Assembly: GCF_007858255.1 (NCBI RefSeq) | Contig: NZ_VFEU01000016.1 | Location: forward strand, 1-64,000 | Length of the DNA stretch: 64,000 nt | DNA from: Pseudomonas rhodesiae | Lineage (GTDB): Bacteria; Pseudomonadota; Gammaproteobacteria; Pseudomonadales; Pseudomonadaceae | Direction: 5' to 3' | Shown here: piece by piece, positions 25,908-35,104 of the stretch | Layout of the letters: every line of letters starts with the position of its first letter | Numbering within the stretch: the first letter of the stretch is position 1 | Notes under the pieces: model-generated | The model's database searches: none | The model's input: the letters and a program-made list of their open reading frames with translations, nothing else | What the model was told of the DNA's origin: nothing | Position numbers and translations under genes: made by a program

Positions 25908-26771
25908 TTACATCGGCGTCCGCGTCTGATCCGGCGCCACGGATTGAAAGGGTTGCAGGACGGTCATGCGCTCGTTGCGCAAGACCCAGGCAAACCCGGA
26001 GTACACCACCAGCAAGCAGGCGACGGTCAGGACAACAACCCAGGTCGCCGAGATCATCCGCAACGGTGTGTCGCCTGCTCGCCCAGGCTCAACCGACGCC
26101 GCCGACGGCAGGCGTTCACCGCGCACGTGCCGGATCTGTCGATATAAACCATCGCGTACCGCTTCCAGTTGCGCCGCTCCACGCTCCATGACGCGATACT
26201 GGCCTTCGAACCCTATCGATAAGCACAGGTACATCAGTTCAAGCATGGCCAGGTGCTTGATCGGGTCGCGGGACAAACGCTCCAGCAACTGGAAAAATTT
26301 CTCGCCGCCGAAGGTTTCCTGATGAAAACGGCTCAGCAGGCTCATGGTCGACCAGTCACTGCGGGCACCCCACGCCGTCGTCACCACCGCCTCGTCAATC
26401 ACACTGCACAGCACATAGCGGGCAGACATGACCTGACTCTTTTCCGCCCCCTCATGGGAGGCCCGCATTTCAAATGCCGAGACCCCCGCCGATAATCGAT
26501 CGTTGAGGCTCTGCAAGCTCTCCCGGCCGGAACTGGCCTTGAGCTGCACCACCTGGGACAGCAGATCCCAGGCCGCCGTTACCAAAGTGTTGGGCCCTAT
26601 ATCGAAGCTCTGCACGCCCTGCAGGGCGGCCGAGTAGATCATGCGGTCTTCCAGCTGTTCGAAGCGTGGGGGCGTCGGGAAGTCCGTCAGCGTCCCCTGT
26701 GCCGGTTGGTTGCCCTCGCGGTCTAGCAGGACGGTTTTTTCGTCCTGCGGGTATTCACTGTCCATAGTCAT
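25908..26771 (-). CDS. tssL: T6SS protein TssL (DotU/IcmH), short form
   Basis: 287 residues: a variable N-terminus, a helical cytoplasmic DotU domain (about 50-230) and one C-terminal membrane anchor (WVVVLTVACLLVVYSGFAWVL). There is no C-terminal OmpA/peptidoglycan-binding domain, so peptidoglycan anchoring must come from elsewhere. The start MTMDSEY at 26771 lies 5 bases after the tssK stop; a longer start would overlap tssK. TssL couples the baseplate (through TssK) to the TssM/J membrane complex. Confidence 0.92.
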   Translation of the reverse strand: MTMDSEYPQDEKTVLLDREGNQPAQGTLTDFPTPPRFEQLEDRMIYSAALQGVQSFDIGPNTLVTAAWDLLSQVVQLKASSGRESLQSLNDRLSAGVSAFEMRASHEGAEKSQVMSARYVLCSVIDEAVVTTAWGARSDWSTMSLLSRFHQETFGGEKFFQLLERLSRDPIKHLAMLELMYLCLSIGFEGQYRVMERGAAQLEAVRDGLYRQIRHVRGERLPSAASVEPGRAGDTPLRMISATWVVVLTVACLLVVYSGFAWVLRNERMTVLQPFQSVAPDQTRTPM

Positions 26772-26776
26772 GATGT

Positions 26777-28105
26777 TCAGTTCCTGATGGCCCAAAAGTT
26801 GAGTTCCAGTCCTGCGAACTCGCCGCTGGCGTGGAAGGCGAAGCCACCCGACTGCTCCAGCTGTGTGATGTCGCGGGCACTGAGATCGAGCATGAAATAG
26901 GTTTTGCCGGCATGGAACGGGATCTGCCGCGGCGCCACCGGCAGCGGCTTGAGCTTGATACCCGCCAGGTGCAGGTTGACCAACTCACGGATGCGCTCCA
27001 CAGGGCCGATCTTGAGGTGCGCCGGCAGACGGTGGCGCAGTTCTTCCGAATCGCACTGGGCCTCGGCCGCTAGAATGAAGGTGGCGCAACCCAGCAGTTT
27101 GAGATCGCTGACCGGGCAAACCAGCACGCCGTATTGACGCGGTTGCAGCGTGAGCTGCGTCGCATGCTGCTCCAGCACCCGCGACAGCGCCGTTCGAATG
27201 CCGTCCATCAAGCCTCGGAAGCTCTCACCCTGGTCGTCATGTCGGTACCGCCCCTGCGACTGCGCGCGCTTGTTATCGGTGCCGTATGTCGATAGCTCGC
27301 CGAGCAACGACAGCAACTGGCGATACACCGCTTCTGGACGCACCTGGGGCTGGCTCAAGTAGTGATGCAAGAGCAGTTCCGTACGGTTGATCAGTTGCAG
27401 CATGAGGAAGTCACCTAACTGAGCGCCCGCCGATCCGCCATTACCCTGGACGCGCGTGGCAATCGCATCGCCCCGGGTAGCGAGTAGGCTGATCACCTCC
27501 TTGACGCACGACGCCACGTAGCCAGAACGCTGCAGATAGAGGAAGGTCGGTACGAAATCCGTATCCAGCGTCACGCCCCCTTCCCGCGTCGATTCCACAA
27601 CCTGGGCCACCTGGAGTTTCACCAGCAGCGGATCATCGCGTTGCTCTCCCAACACCAATCGCAGGTCCGGGCGCGCGCAATGGATCTGGCAGCGCGAATC
27701 GGCGCCCGCGTTGGAGTCGCCGACTTGAAGTTCACAGCTGACATACCGCGCCAGCACGTCGCCCTGCTCCGGGAGCCGCGCTTCGACCTGATTGCCGATC
27801 GCCAGCGGTAACGCCAGGTACACGGCCTGACCGCCGGCACCGACGGGAACCTGCAATACCAGCGGTTCGTCGGCACTGTCCAATGCAAACAGACTGCCGT
27901 CGGGAAACATCCCGCTGGCCTGGGTAAGCACCACCTTGCCCAGGTTGAGGTGCTGGGTATCGACGTGCAGCGTCAGGAATCCCCAACCGTCACTGCCCAA
28001 CAGGCGTGTCTGATTGAGTTGCTGCTGGTAATAACGGTCGTTGTGCTGCAAGTGCTGAGGACGCAGCAGCATGCCTTCCTGCCAGATGACTTTATAGGCC
28101 TGCAT
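26777..28105 (-). CDS. tssK: T6SS baseplate protein TssK
   Basis: 442 residues with the diagnostic N-terminus YKVIWQEGMLLRPQHLQHNDRY (WxEGMxLxPQHxQ). TssK trimers link the TssEFG wedge of the baseplate to TssL/TssM in the inner membrane. The start MQAYKV (28105) lies inside the end of tssJ with a 14-base overlap, which suggests coupling. The length and the C-terminal head domain are complete. Confidence 0.95.
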   Translation of the reverse strand: MQAYKVIWQEGMLLRPQHLQHNDRYYQQQLNQTRLLGSDGWGFLTLHVDTQHLNLGKVVLTQASGMFPDGSLFALDSADEPLVLQVPVGAGGQAVYLALPLAIGNQVEARLPEQGDVLARYVSCELQVGDSNAGADSRCQIHCARPDLRLVLGEQRDDPLLVKLQVAQVVESTREGGVTLDTDFVPTFLYLQRSGYVASCVKEVISLLATRGDAIATRVQGNGGSAGAQLGDFLMLQLINRTELLLHHYLSQPQVRPEAVYRQLLSLLGELSTYGTDNKRAQSQGRYRHDDQGESFRGLMDGIRTALSRVLEQHATQLTLQPRQYGVLVCPVSDLKLLGCATFILAAEAQCDSEELRHRLPAHLKIGPVERIRELVNLHLAGIKLKPLPVAPRQIPFHAGKTYFMLDLSARDITQLEQSGGFAFHASGEFAGLELNFWAIRN

Positions 28106-28601
28106 TTGAGTTCCCCGACCGGCTGGCGAACGGATCCACAAGACGAATACCCGATTCGTCCAACGTCACTTCGACACGCGTGCGCTGTTGCGGGGCCACG
28201 GGCAACGCCAGCCGCCATTGCACATGGGGCAAATCCCGATAAGCGGCCAGCACGCCGACATAACGGCTCTGTGGCTCGATGCTGAGTTTGAGCGCCACCT
28301 GTTCACCGGGGCGTAGTTCCAGCTCCTCGGAGTTCACCCAGTCCTTAGGCAATGCTTGTTCAGCTCGGGCATACAGGCTGAAGAAATCGGCATTTTCGAA
28401 CGCGACCGGATGGCGCAGCTCCAGCAGATGCACCACCACGGGGGAAGGCCGACCGTGCAAGTCCGGATTCAGCGCTTCGCCGGCCGTCAATGTCAGGTCC
28501 AATTTGGTCAGGGTTGAAAACGGTCCCACATGACTGCAACCGCTCGACAGGCTCAGCGCCAACAGCATCAATGCAATAAAGGTTCGATACATAAATCTCA
28601 T
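28092..28601 (-). CDS. tssJ: T6SS outer-membrane lipoprotein TssJ
   Basis: 169 residues. A lipoprotein signal with lipobox LSSGC (Cys near residue 22) is followed by a TssJ/VasD beta-sandwich (TKLDLTLTAGEALNPD, AFENADFFSLY). It tethers TssM to the outer membrane. The ATG overlaps the FHA gene stop (ATGA). Residue +2 after the Cys is Ser, compatible with outer-membrane sorting. Confidence 0.93.
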   Translation of the reverse strand: MRFMYRTFIALMLLALSLSSGCSHVGPFSTLTKLDLTLTAGEALNPDLHGRPSPVVVHLLELRHPVAFENADFFSLYARAEQALPKDWVNSEELELRPGEQVALKLSIEPQSRYVGVLAAYRDLPHVQWRLALPVAPQQRTRVEVTLDESGIRLVDPFASRSGNSNAGL

Positions 28602-29785
28602 CCTGGGTACGCCGCATGCAACGTGGAAACCAAGCGCACCTGCTCCTCGTAGGCCTTGGAAAAATCGCTGTTCAACAGCTGTTCATCCAGGGGGAGCCCA
28701 TCGACCAGATGTCGGTAGTGACGCTGATAGGCGCGCCAGCACGCGCCGTCGGTGGTGAACCTGGCCGGTTTACCTTCTCGCTCGAAGCACAGCATCAAAT
28801 GGCTCGGCGCGAACGCCGCGAGCGCGCCGCGCACCGCCGCTCGACAAGCCACCACCAACGCCAACTGATGGACTTGTATCTCCCGACAGGCTTGAGCAAG
28901 CGCCAACTCGGCGGACAATTGACCCAGCTCGCCCGCGCCCAGCAATGTCGTTATGGTCGCCTGGGTATCGAGGCAGTCTTTCAGCGGGTTATGGCTTTTG
29001 AAGCCAGGCATGGCTGCGCCCAGGTTCAATTCATTGTTCAGCTCATCTCGAGTGCGCAGGCATTGCTGCATCCCCTCGACGGTTTGTCTGAACAGGCCCG
29101 CCACTTTGATCGCCAGCGCTTCGCAGGCCACGCTATGGAGCCCATCCATCCGTAGGCCCAGGGCGTCGCCAAACTGCGCCCAGAAGGCTGCCGGCAGCTC
29201 GGGCACGCTTGGGTCAGCTGGAGGGGGCGGCATGCGTTTGGAAGGTTGCGCCCATCTCGGTACCGTCAGGTGATCGCGCTCCACGGCGCTATGGGCAAAC
29301 GAACAGGTGGGCGTTTCTACACTGTGCGCCAGTGCATCCAGCTCCTCGCAAGACTCATCGCGCCGTTGCTCATCCGCCAAGGCGTGCATCGGGTCCAGTC
29401 CAAGAAATGCGTCATCTGGAATGGTGTCGGCGCAGGCCAGCGCCTGCCGGTCGTCCTGCGTCGTCCAGCGCGGTCGCAAGTGCGCCCGAATGTCCAAGGC
29501 GCCCAGCTGATAGACCTCGCCGTCGGCGATCAGCCGCGCCTGCCCCTTCCTCAAACGCTCCATGCCGCCTGCCACGCCAATGCCATTACTGCTGACATCC
29601 GTCAGAAAGTACTGCCCACCTCGGTAGCCGATCAACGCATGGTGGCTGGAGAGCAACCGCGTCGCATCGGGAATTACCCAGTCGCATCCTGCGCCACGAC
29701 CGATAACACCCCCGACGCGGTCAAACACCTTGCGCAGCGGCGCCTCACCGCTGGCGGTGTCACATACCTCGAACACTAATTGCAT
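28598..29785 (-). CDS. tagH: T6SS FHA-domain protein (Fha2/TagH)
   Basis: 395 residues. The N-terminal FHA domain (about 1-95) has the phosphothreonine-binding signatures GVIGRGAGCDW, LLSSHHALI and VSSNGIGV. A linker follows, and residues about 190-395 match the C-terminal type VI FHA domain. The start MQLVFEV (29785) is preferred over MSKECRA because of AAGGAG 10 bases upstream. It is the expected reader of phosphorylation by the locus kinase. It lies between the small lipoprotein gene and tssJ, as in H2-T6SS of P. aeruginosa. Confidence 0.9.
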   Translation of the reverse strand: MQLVFEVCDTASGEAPLRKVFDRVGGVIGRGAGCDWVIPDATRLLSSHHALIGYRGGQYFLTDVSSNGIGVAGGMERLRKGQARLIADGEVYQLGALDIRAHLRPRWTTQDDRQALACADTIPDDAFLGLDPMHALADEQRRDESCEELDALAHSVETPTCSFAHSAVERDHLTVPRWAQPSKRMPPPPADPSVPELPAAFWAQFGDALGLRMDGLHSVACEALAIKVAGLFRQTVEGMQQCLRTRDELNNELNLGAAMPGFKSHNPLKDCLDTQATITTLLGAGELGQLSAELALAQACREIQVHQLALVVACRAAVRGALAAFAPSHLMLCFEREGKPARFTTDGACWRAYQRHYRHLVDGLPLDEQLLNSDFSKAYEEQVRLVSTLHAAYPG

Positions 29786-29802
29786 CGCTCGGCACTCCTT
29801 GC

Positions 29803-29934
29803 TCACTGACCACGACGCGTCGTTTGGGGGTCGCCCAGCGGACGGTAATCGGCATCATCAAAAACGTAGTTGGCGTTACAGCCGCTCAGTAGACACAGCA
29901 CAAGCCCCCAGGCTTGCCACGGACGTAGAAGCAT
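29803..29934 (-). CDS. Tiny T6SS-locus lipoprotein (OrfX-like)
   Basis: 43 residues. MLLRPWQAWGLVLCLLSGC is a short lipoprotein signal with lipobox LSGC, followed by NANYVFDDADYRPLGD. A GGGAG ribosome site precedes the ATG. Its place between sfa and fha equals the small orfX of P. aeruginosa H2-T6SS. The acidic mature part of 25 residues has no known domain. A longer frame starting at 30018 would cross into sfa and lose the signal peptide. Confidence 0.75.
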   Translation of the reverse strand: MLLRPWQAWGLVLCLLSGCNANYVFDDADYRPLGDPQTTRRGQ

Positions 29935-29989
29935 CAGGTTTCTCCCGGAAAATTCAGGTACGCGGTCGGACAACACATTCTTGATCGGC

Positions 29990-31525
29990 TCATTCAGCAC
30001 TCCCCGCCACATCGCCACAGGGAATGTTCAGACGCGCAAGTCGATACAGCAGCGTGCGACGTGCCACGCCCAGCTCACGGGCGGTACGGGTCCGGTTACC
30101 ACGGTTCTTGTGCAGGCAATCGAGCAGAAATACCCGCTCAACCCGCTCCAGGCGCTGGCGTAACGTCGCATCGACACAGGGCACTACCGGCTTCGGCTCC
30201 AGGCACAAGTGCGCCGGCAGGATCAGGTTCTCGTCACACAGCAATACCGCGCGTTCGACTCGGCATTTGAGTTCGCGAACATTGCCGGGGAACGGATGAC
30301 CGGACAGTTGATCGAGCGCCGCACTCGACCATTGCACCGTTGACCGACCCAATGCGACACAGGCCTTTTCGGCGAAATGCCGCGCCAACAGCAGTACATC
30401 GCCATCTCGCTCGCGCAAAGGCGGCAGCTCGATGGGGAATTGCGCCAAACGGTAATAAAGATCCTCGCGAAATGTCCCCTCGGCCACCATAGCCGTCAGG
30501 TCGCGGTGGGTCGCGGCAATGATGCGCACATCCACCCGATGGGCCGCGCTGGCGCCCAGCGGACGGATTTCACCTTCCTGCAGCACCCGTAATAGCTTGG
30601 CCTGCAGCGACAACGGCATGTCGCCTATTTCATCCAAAAGCAAGGTGCCGCCATCGGCGGTATCGAACAAACCGATGTGGTTGCGCTCGGCGCCGGTGAA
30701 CGCGCCTTTGCGGTAGCCGAACAGCTCACTTTCCAGCAAGCCTTCGGGGAAGGCGGCACAGTTCTGCACCACGAACGCCTTGCCGTTGCGCGGGCCGGCG
30801 CTATGGATGGCGCGCGCCACCACTTCTTTGCCGGTGCCGGTCTCGCCGCTTAGCAGCACGGTGTAGGGAGCCTGCAAAACTTTGTCGATCAAACGACAGG
30901 TATCGGCCATCGCTTTGCTGGTGCCGATCAGGCCGTGAGTGCTTTGAGGGGCTCGCGCGCTGACCTGGTTCGTCGCGCGGCTGTGGGCAGGACGCACGCG
31001 GCGCAGTAACCCCAATTGCGTCAACGCAAAGCTGCCCAATTGCCCCAATGACCGGGCATAGTCCTGCAAGGGTCTGGGGCGCAGGCTGGCGCACAACAGC
31101 AAGCCTTCGAGGCATTCACGCCGACCGAACAGCGGTATACATGACAACGACTGCCACGGCGTCGCCATCGCCGGTAAGAAGCCGCTCTCGTAAACGCTAC
31201 CACTCAGGTCATCCAGGTTCAGAGGGCTGGCTTGCTTGAGGACATACTGCAACAGCGGCTGATGCTGAACGTCGTCGCCGCATAGCCGTCCGCCTGGCGG
31301 CAAGGTACCCGCTAGGTGCTGGGCAATCAGCTCAAGCCGACCCGTCGTCTCGTCGTACTTATACAACTGGCTCAGTTCGCACTGGCTAAGCTGCGCCGTC
31401 GCCGCGGCACACAGCTCGGGCAAGCTCGCCTCGTCACTGTCGGTGCCCAGGCGCGTGAACCAGCCCAACAATGCTTCGGCATAAGCCAGGGGATGGGGCA
31501 GTTGGCTAAAGAGATTGTCCGTCAT
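29990..31525 (-). CDS. sfa2: Sigma-54-dependent T6SS activator (Sfa/VasH type)
   Basis: A 511-residue bacterial enhancer-binding protein. An N-terminal GAF-like sensory region spans about 1-180. The AAA+ domain has Walker A GETGTGKE near 230, the sigma-54 contact loop GAFTGA near 280 and Walker B LLLDEIGD. A Fis-type helix-turn-helix lies at the C-terminus (NRTRTARELGVARRTLLYRLARL). It activates sigma-54 promoters; candidates lie upstream of tssA and hcp (40963-40979 and 41226-41241). The start overlaps the clpV stop (ATGA), so the activator is co-expressed with the machine. Confidence 0.92.
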   Translation of the reverse strand: MTDNLFSQLPHPLAYAEALLGWFTRLGTDSDEASLPELCAAATAQLSQCELSQLYKYDETTGRLELIAQHLAGTLPPGGRLCGDDVQHQPLLQYVLKQASPLNLDDLSGSVYESGFLPAMATPWQSLSCIPLFGRRECLEGLLLCASLRPRPLQDYARSLGQLGSFALTQLGLLRRVRPAHSRATNQVSARAPQSTHGLIGTSKAMADTCRLIDKVLQAPYTVLLSGETGTGKEVVARAIHSAGPRNGKAFVVQNCAAFPEGLLESELFGYRKGAFTGAERNHIGLFDTADGGTLLLDEIGDMPLSLQAKLLRVLQEGEIRPLGASAAHRVDVRIIAATHRDLTAMVAEGTFREDLYYRLAQFPIELPPLRERDGDVLLLARHFAEKACVALGRSTVQWSSAALDQLSGHPFPGNVRELKCRVERAVLLCDENLILPAHLCLEPKPVVPCVDATLRQRLERVERVFLLDCLHKNRGNRTRTARELGVARRTLLYRLARLNIPCGDVAGSAE

Positions 31526-34089
31526 TGGCTGAACTCGCAGATCGGTTGTCCACGGTGGTCAAGATCGGCATGGGCGCGCGACAGCGATTCACCGACGGCC
31601 ATCGCCTCCAACAGACGGTCGACCATCTGTGGCATCAGATGGGTCTCGATCCATTGGTCGATATAGCGCGCGCCACTGTCGCTATGGCTGCAACGGTCAG
31701 CCATATGCGCGACCAGTTCCGCTGTATAGCTGAACGCCAGCCGGCGTCCTTCCAACCGCCGCCCGAGGCACTCCAGCTTGGCCCTGGCCAACTGCTGCAG
31801 CACATCGCCCGCGATCGGGTAATAGGGCAATACGCGCATGCGCGCCAACAGCGCCGGTTTGAAATAGTCACGCAACAGGGGATAGATCGCCGCGTGCAGC
31901 GCCTGCGCATCCGGCCGCTGGGCGCCGGAACACAGATCGGTAATGCAATCGCTGCCCAGGTTGGACGTCATCAGGATCAGCGTATTGCGAAAGTCGATTT
32001 CCCGACCTTCGCCATCGTTGGCCAGGCCCTTGTCGAAGATCTGATAAAACAGGTTCAGCACCTCCGGGTCGGCCTTTTCCACTTCATCCAGCAGGACGAC
32101 CGAGTACGGTCGTTGACGCACCGCCTCCGTCAGCACGCCGCCCTCGCCGTATCCGACATAACCGGGCGGCGCCCCAATCAACCGAGATAGCGCATGTTTC
32201 TCCTGGTACTCGGACATGTTCAAGGTCGTGACAAAGCGCTCACCGCCGTAGAGCAAGTCGCCCAGGGCCAGGGCCGTCTCTGTCTTGCCTACGCCGCTGG
32301 GTCCCACCAGCAGAAACACACCGACCGGCGCGTCGGGCTTATTGAGGCCAGCGGCGACCGCTCTTAGATTACGATCCAGTGCCTGCACGGCAGGCTCCTG
32401 GCCGAGGATGCGTGCACGCAGTGCCTGGGCAAACCCAGTGACCGCATCACTGTGCTCAAACGCCAGGCGTTCGACCGGAATCCCGGTCCACGCGCTGATC
32501 ACTTCGGCCACCAGGCGTGGGCAAACCTCAAGATGAACCAATGGCTGCGGGCCTTGCAGTGCAGACAATGCGCGTCTCTGTTCGCCAAGTGCCTGTTCCA
32601 GGGCGTCGACGCCCTGCCCTACACGGCGAGCGTCCTCCAGGTGCCGGCGCAGAGTCAGTGCCTGTGCCGCGCACGCGCGCTGTTCGAGCCAACGCTGCTC
32701 CAATGAGTGCCGCTCGCTCTCTACTGCCGCCAAGCGAAGATCCAGCGCGTGCAAAGCCTGCGTATCCACCGGCACCCCGGCATCCCTGTCGCGAATCCAT
32801 GCCAGGCGTTGTCGGGCGCCTTCGGCCAGATCCGCCTCCAGACGCTGCAACGCCTCAGGCGCGCAAACCCGGCTGATCCGCGCACGCGCGCAAGCGGTAT
32901 CCAGTACATCCACCGCTTTATCGGGTAGCTGTCGACCCGCCAGGTAACGGGCACTCAAGTGTGCCGACGCCACGACGGCGTCGTCACGCACGTAGACCCC
33001 ATGGCTGGTTTCGTGCACCGGCACTAGCCCACGCAGGATCGAAACCGCCTGTTCGACGCTGGGCTCACCGACATGGACAGGCTGGAAGCGCCGCGCCAGG
33101 GCCGGGTCTTTCTCGAAGTGACGCTTGTATTCGGACCAGGTGGTCGCGGCAATGGTGCGTAGCTCACCGCGCGCCAGCGCCGGCTTGAGCAGGTTGGCGG
33201 CATCAGCCCCACCTGCTGGGCCTCCCGCTCCCACCAGGGTATGGGCTTCATCGATAAACAGAATAATCGGGCGTGGGGATGCATTGACCTCGTCGATCAC
33301 CCCCTTGAGGCGCCGCTCGAATTCACCTTTGATGCTGGCCCCGGCTTGCAGCATCCCCATGTCCAGGGTCAGCACGCGCACATCCTTCAACAGTTCCGGC
33401 ACTTGGCCGCCGACAACGCGCAGGGCTAGTCCTTCGACAATTGCGGTCTTGCCCACTCCGGCTTCGCCGACCAGTAGCGGATTGTTCTTACGTCGGCGCA
33501 CAAGGATGTCGATCAACCGGCGAAGCTCATCATCCCGACACAGCACCGGGTCGATGCGCCCGGATTGCGCCTGGTGTGTCAGATCGTGGGTAAACCGTGC
33601 CAGGCAGGACTCGTCAGCCAATGCAGGCGGGGTTTCAACGGCGCGACTCGACACAAACTCAAGCACACGCTGCGTATCCACACGGCTCAACAGCTCTTGG
33701 TAAGCACAGCCGGCATGCTGCTGCGGATGCTGCAGCAGCGCCAATAGCAGCGCGGCGTGATCCACCTCGGTTTGATGCAATTGCAGGTGGGCAACGAGCA
33801 ATGCCTGCTGCAACCAATGCACCAGCGCCTGGGCGAATACCGGATTACGTGACGCGTTGGCCTGCGCTTTTGGTTGCAAGATGGCGTGCAGCTCGCCGAC
33901 CTCGACACCAGCGTCGGCCAATGCCCGTGCCAGAAGGCAATCGCTGTGCTCCAACCAGGCCAATAGGTAGTCCTCTACCAAGACCTCATGGCCACCCCGT
34001 GTGACACATCGCTCGGCGGACCGCTCCAGATCTCGCCGTGCCTGTGGGGTCAATGTGCGGATAAGTTGTTGCAGGTCTACATTTATCAT
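31522..34089 (-). CDS. clpV: T6SS sheath-recycling AAA+ ATPase ClpV (TssH)
   Basis: 855 residues. An N-terminal Clp-N domain is followed by two AAA modules with Walker A GEAGVGKT (near 215) and GPSGVGKT (near 600), and a coiled-coil middle domain near 400-520. Walker B motifs LFIDEAHT and VVLLDEVEKAD are intact. The start MINVDLQQL (34089) gives the family N-terminus and lies 13 bases past tssG; upstream codons in frame belong to tssG. ClpV disassembles contracted TssB/C sheaths. Confidence 0.95.
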   Translation of the reverse strand: MINVDLQQLIRTLTPQARRDLERSAERCVTRGGHEVLVEDYLLAWLEHSDCLLARALADAGVEVGELHAILQPKAQANASRNPVFAQALVHWLQQALLVAHLQLHQTEVDHAALLLALLQHPQQHAGCAYQELLSRVDTQRVLEFVSSRAVETPPALADESCLARFTHDLTHQAQSGRIDPVLCRDDELRRLIDILVRRRKNNPLLVGEAGVGKTAIVEGLALRVVGGQVPELLKDVRVLTLDMGMLQAGASIKGEFERRLKGVIDEVNASPRPIILFIDEAHTLVGAGGPAGGADAANLLKPALARGELRTIAATTWSEYKRHFEKDPALARRFQPVHVGEPSVEQAVSILRGLVPVHETSHGVYVRDDAVVASAHLSARYLAGRQLPDKAVDVLDTACARARISRVCAPEALQRLEADLAEGARQRLAWIRDRDAGVPVDTQALHALDLRLAAVESERHSLEQRWLEQRACAAQALTLRRHLEDARRVGQGVDALEQALGEQRRALSALQGPQPLVHLEVCPRLVAEVISAWTGIPVERLAFEHSDAVTGFAQALRARILGQEPAVQALDRNLRAVAAGLNKPDAPVGVFLLVGPSGVGKTETALALGDLLYGGERFVTTLNMSEYQEKHALSRLIGAPPGYVGYGEGGVLTEAVRQRPYSVVLLDEVEKADPEVLNLFYQIFDKGLANDGEGREIDFRNTLILMTSNLGSDCITDLCSGAQRPDAQALHAAIYPLLRDYFKPALLARMRVLPYYPIAGDVLQQLARAKLECLGRRLEGRRLAFSYTAELVAHMADRCSHSDSGARYIDQWIETHLMPQMVDRLLEAMAVGESLSRAHADLDHRGQPICEFSQ

Positions 34090-34102
34090 CTTTGCTGATC
34101 CC

Positions 34103-35104
34103 CTAATGTGCGTCGCTGGCCACGATGAGCACACCGTCAGCACAGTCGTGCGCGAGCCAGCTGGTCCATCCCAGCCGACAGACGTTGTGTTCGCCGATGT
34201 GCAGCGGCCTGATCTCTTCTTTCGCAAGCACCAGGCGCAAGTCGTATTCCAGCGGATCGCGCGCAGTCAGCCGTATCAACGAGCACAGCTGCGGATAGTC
34301 CGCGCCAGTGGGTAAAAAACCGTGAAAGCGCTGCCAGCCCAGGTTGTGCACATGCACCCTGAATTTGCCGCCACGGTCGGCGACACGACTGCCCAGCACG
34401 TTGTCCTGGCCCAGCACACTGTTGGCGACGCCTAGCTGGTTTGTCTGGCATTGAGCGATCGCCACCGAGCGCTCAACCCATTGCTCGATCCACAAGCGGC
34501 TGTGCTTGAAGTAGTAACGCAGCACCGTTTCGATCAAGGCCGCCGAATGGGCTCGCAAGCCAAGCAGTCCCAGGTAGGGCAACAGCCGCTTGCAGTCCAG
34601 TTGGGCGGCAGCGCGAATCGGCCGGCCCCTCAAACCGATCAACGCAAACATCTGCTCGGAAAAGGCGTCCCGTGCCCCTGTCTCGAAACAGGTGCGGTAA
34701 CGATATTTACGCCAGATCCCCAGCATCAGTCGCTGCAATCGATGGTGAAACAGGTCCAGAAAATCGCGGGTTGCATCAGCGCCTTCGGCGCATGCCTGTT
34801 CCGCGTAAAACGCAGGCAACGGCGATCCCGCGCCACATAGGCCCAACACGTTGAGGCGAAGACGGGCGCGCAATTGACCCTGCTCAACAAAAAAGTCCAA
34901 GCGATCAATATCGTGAGCGGGAAACCCCAACCCTGGATTGGCCTGAAACTCCAAGCGCTCATACAACGCGTCGTCATCCAGCAGCGGGTGCACATCGCGC
35001 AACTGCTCGATCACCCGAGCGATCGCCTGGAACAGCGAGTACTCACGGATGACTCGGCTCAGTTGCTTTAAAGCAGGGGCTGTTGGCCCATCCGGACTGG
35101 CCAT
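34103..35104 (-). CDS. tssG: T6SS baseplate protein TssG
   Basis: 333 residues with the TssG signature (REYSLFQAIARVIEQL, RLEFQANPGLGFPAHDI, LLGLRAHSAALIETVLRYYF). TssG pairs with two TssF to form the baseplate wedge core. The gene starts inside tssF (37-base overlap), which supports fixed stoichiometry through coupled translation. No anomalies. Confidence 0.94.
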   Translation of the reverse strand: MASPDGPTAPALKQLSRVIREYSLFQAIARVIEQLRDVHPLLDDDALYERLEFQANPGLGFPAHDIDRLDFFVEQGQLRARLRLNVLGLCGAGSPLPAFYAEQACAEGADATRDFLDLFHHRLQRLMLGIWRKYRYRTCFETGARDAFSEQMFALIGLRGRPIRAAAQLDCKRLLPYLGLLGLRAHSAALIETVLRYYFKHSRLWIEQWVERSVAIAQCQTNQLGVANSVLGQDNVLGSRVADRGGKFRVHVHNLGWQRFHGFLPTGADYPQLCSLIRLTARDPLEYDLRLVLAKEEIRPLHIGEHNVCRLGWTSWLAHDCADGVLIVASDAH

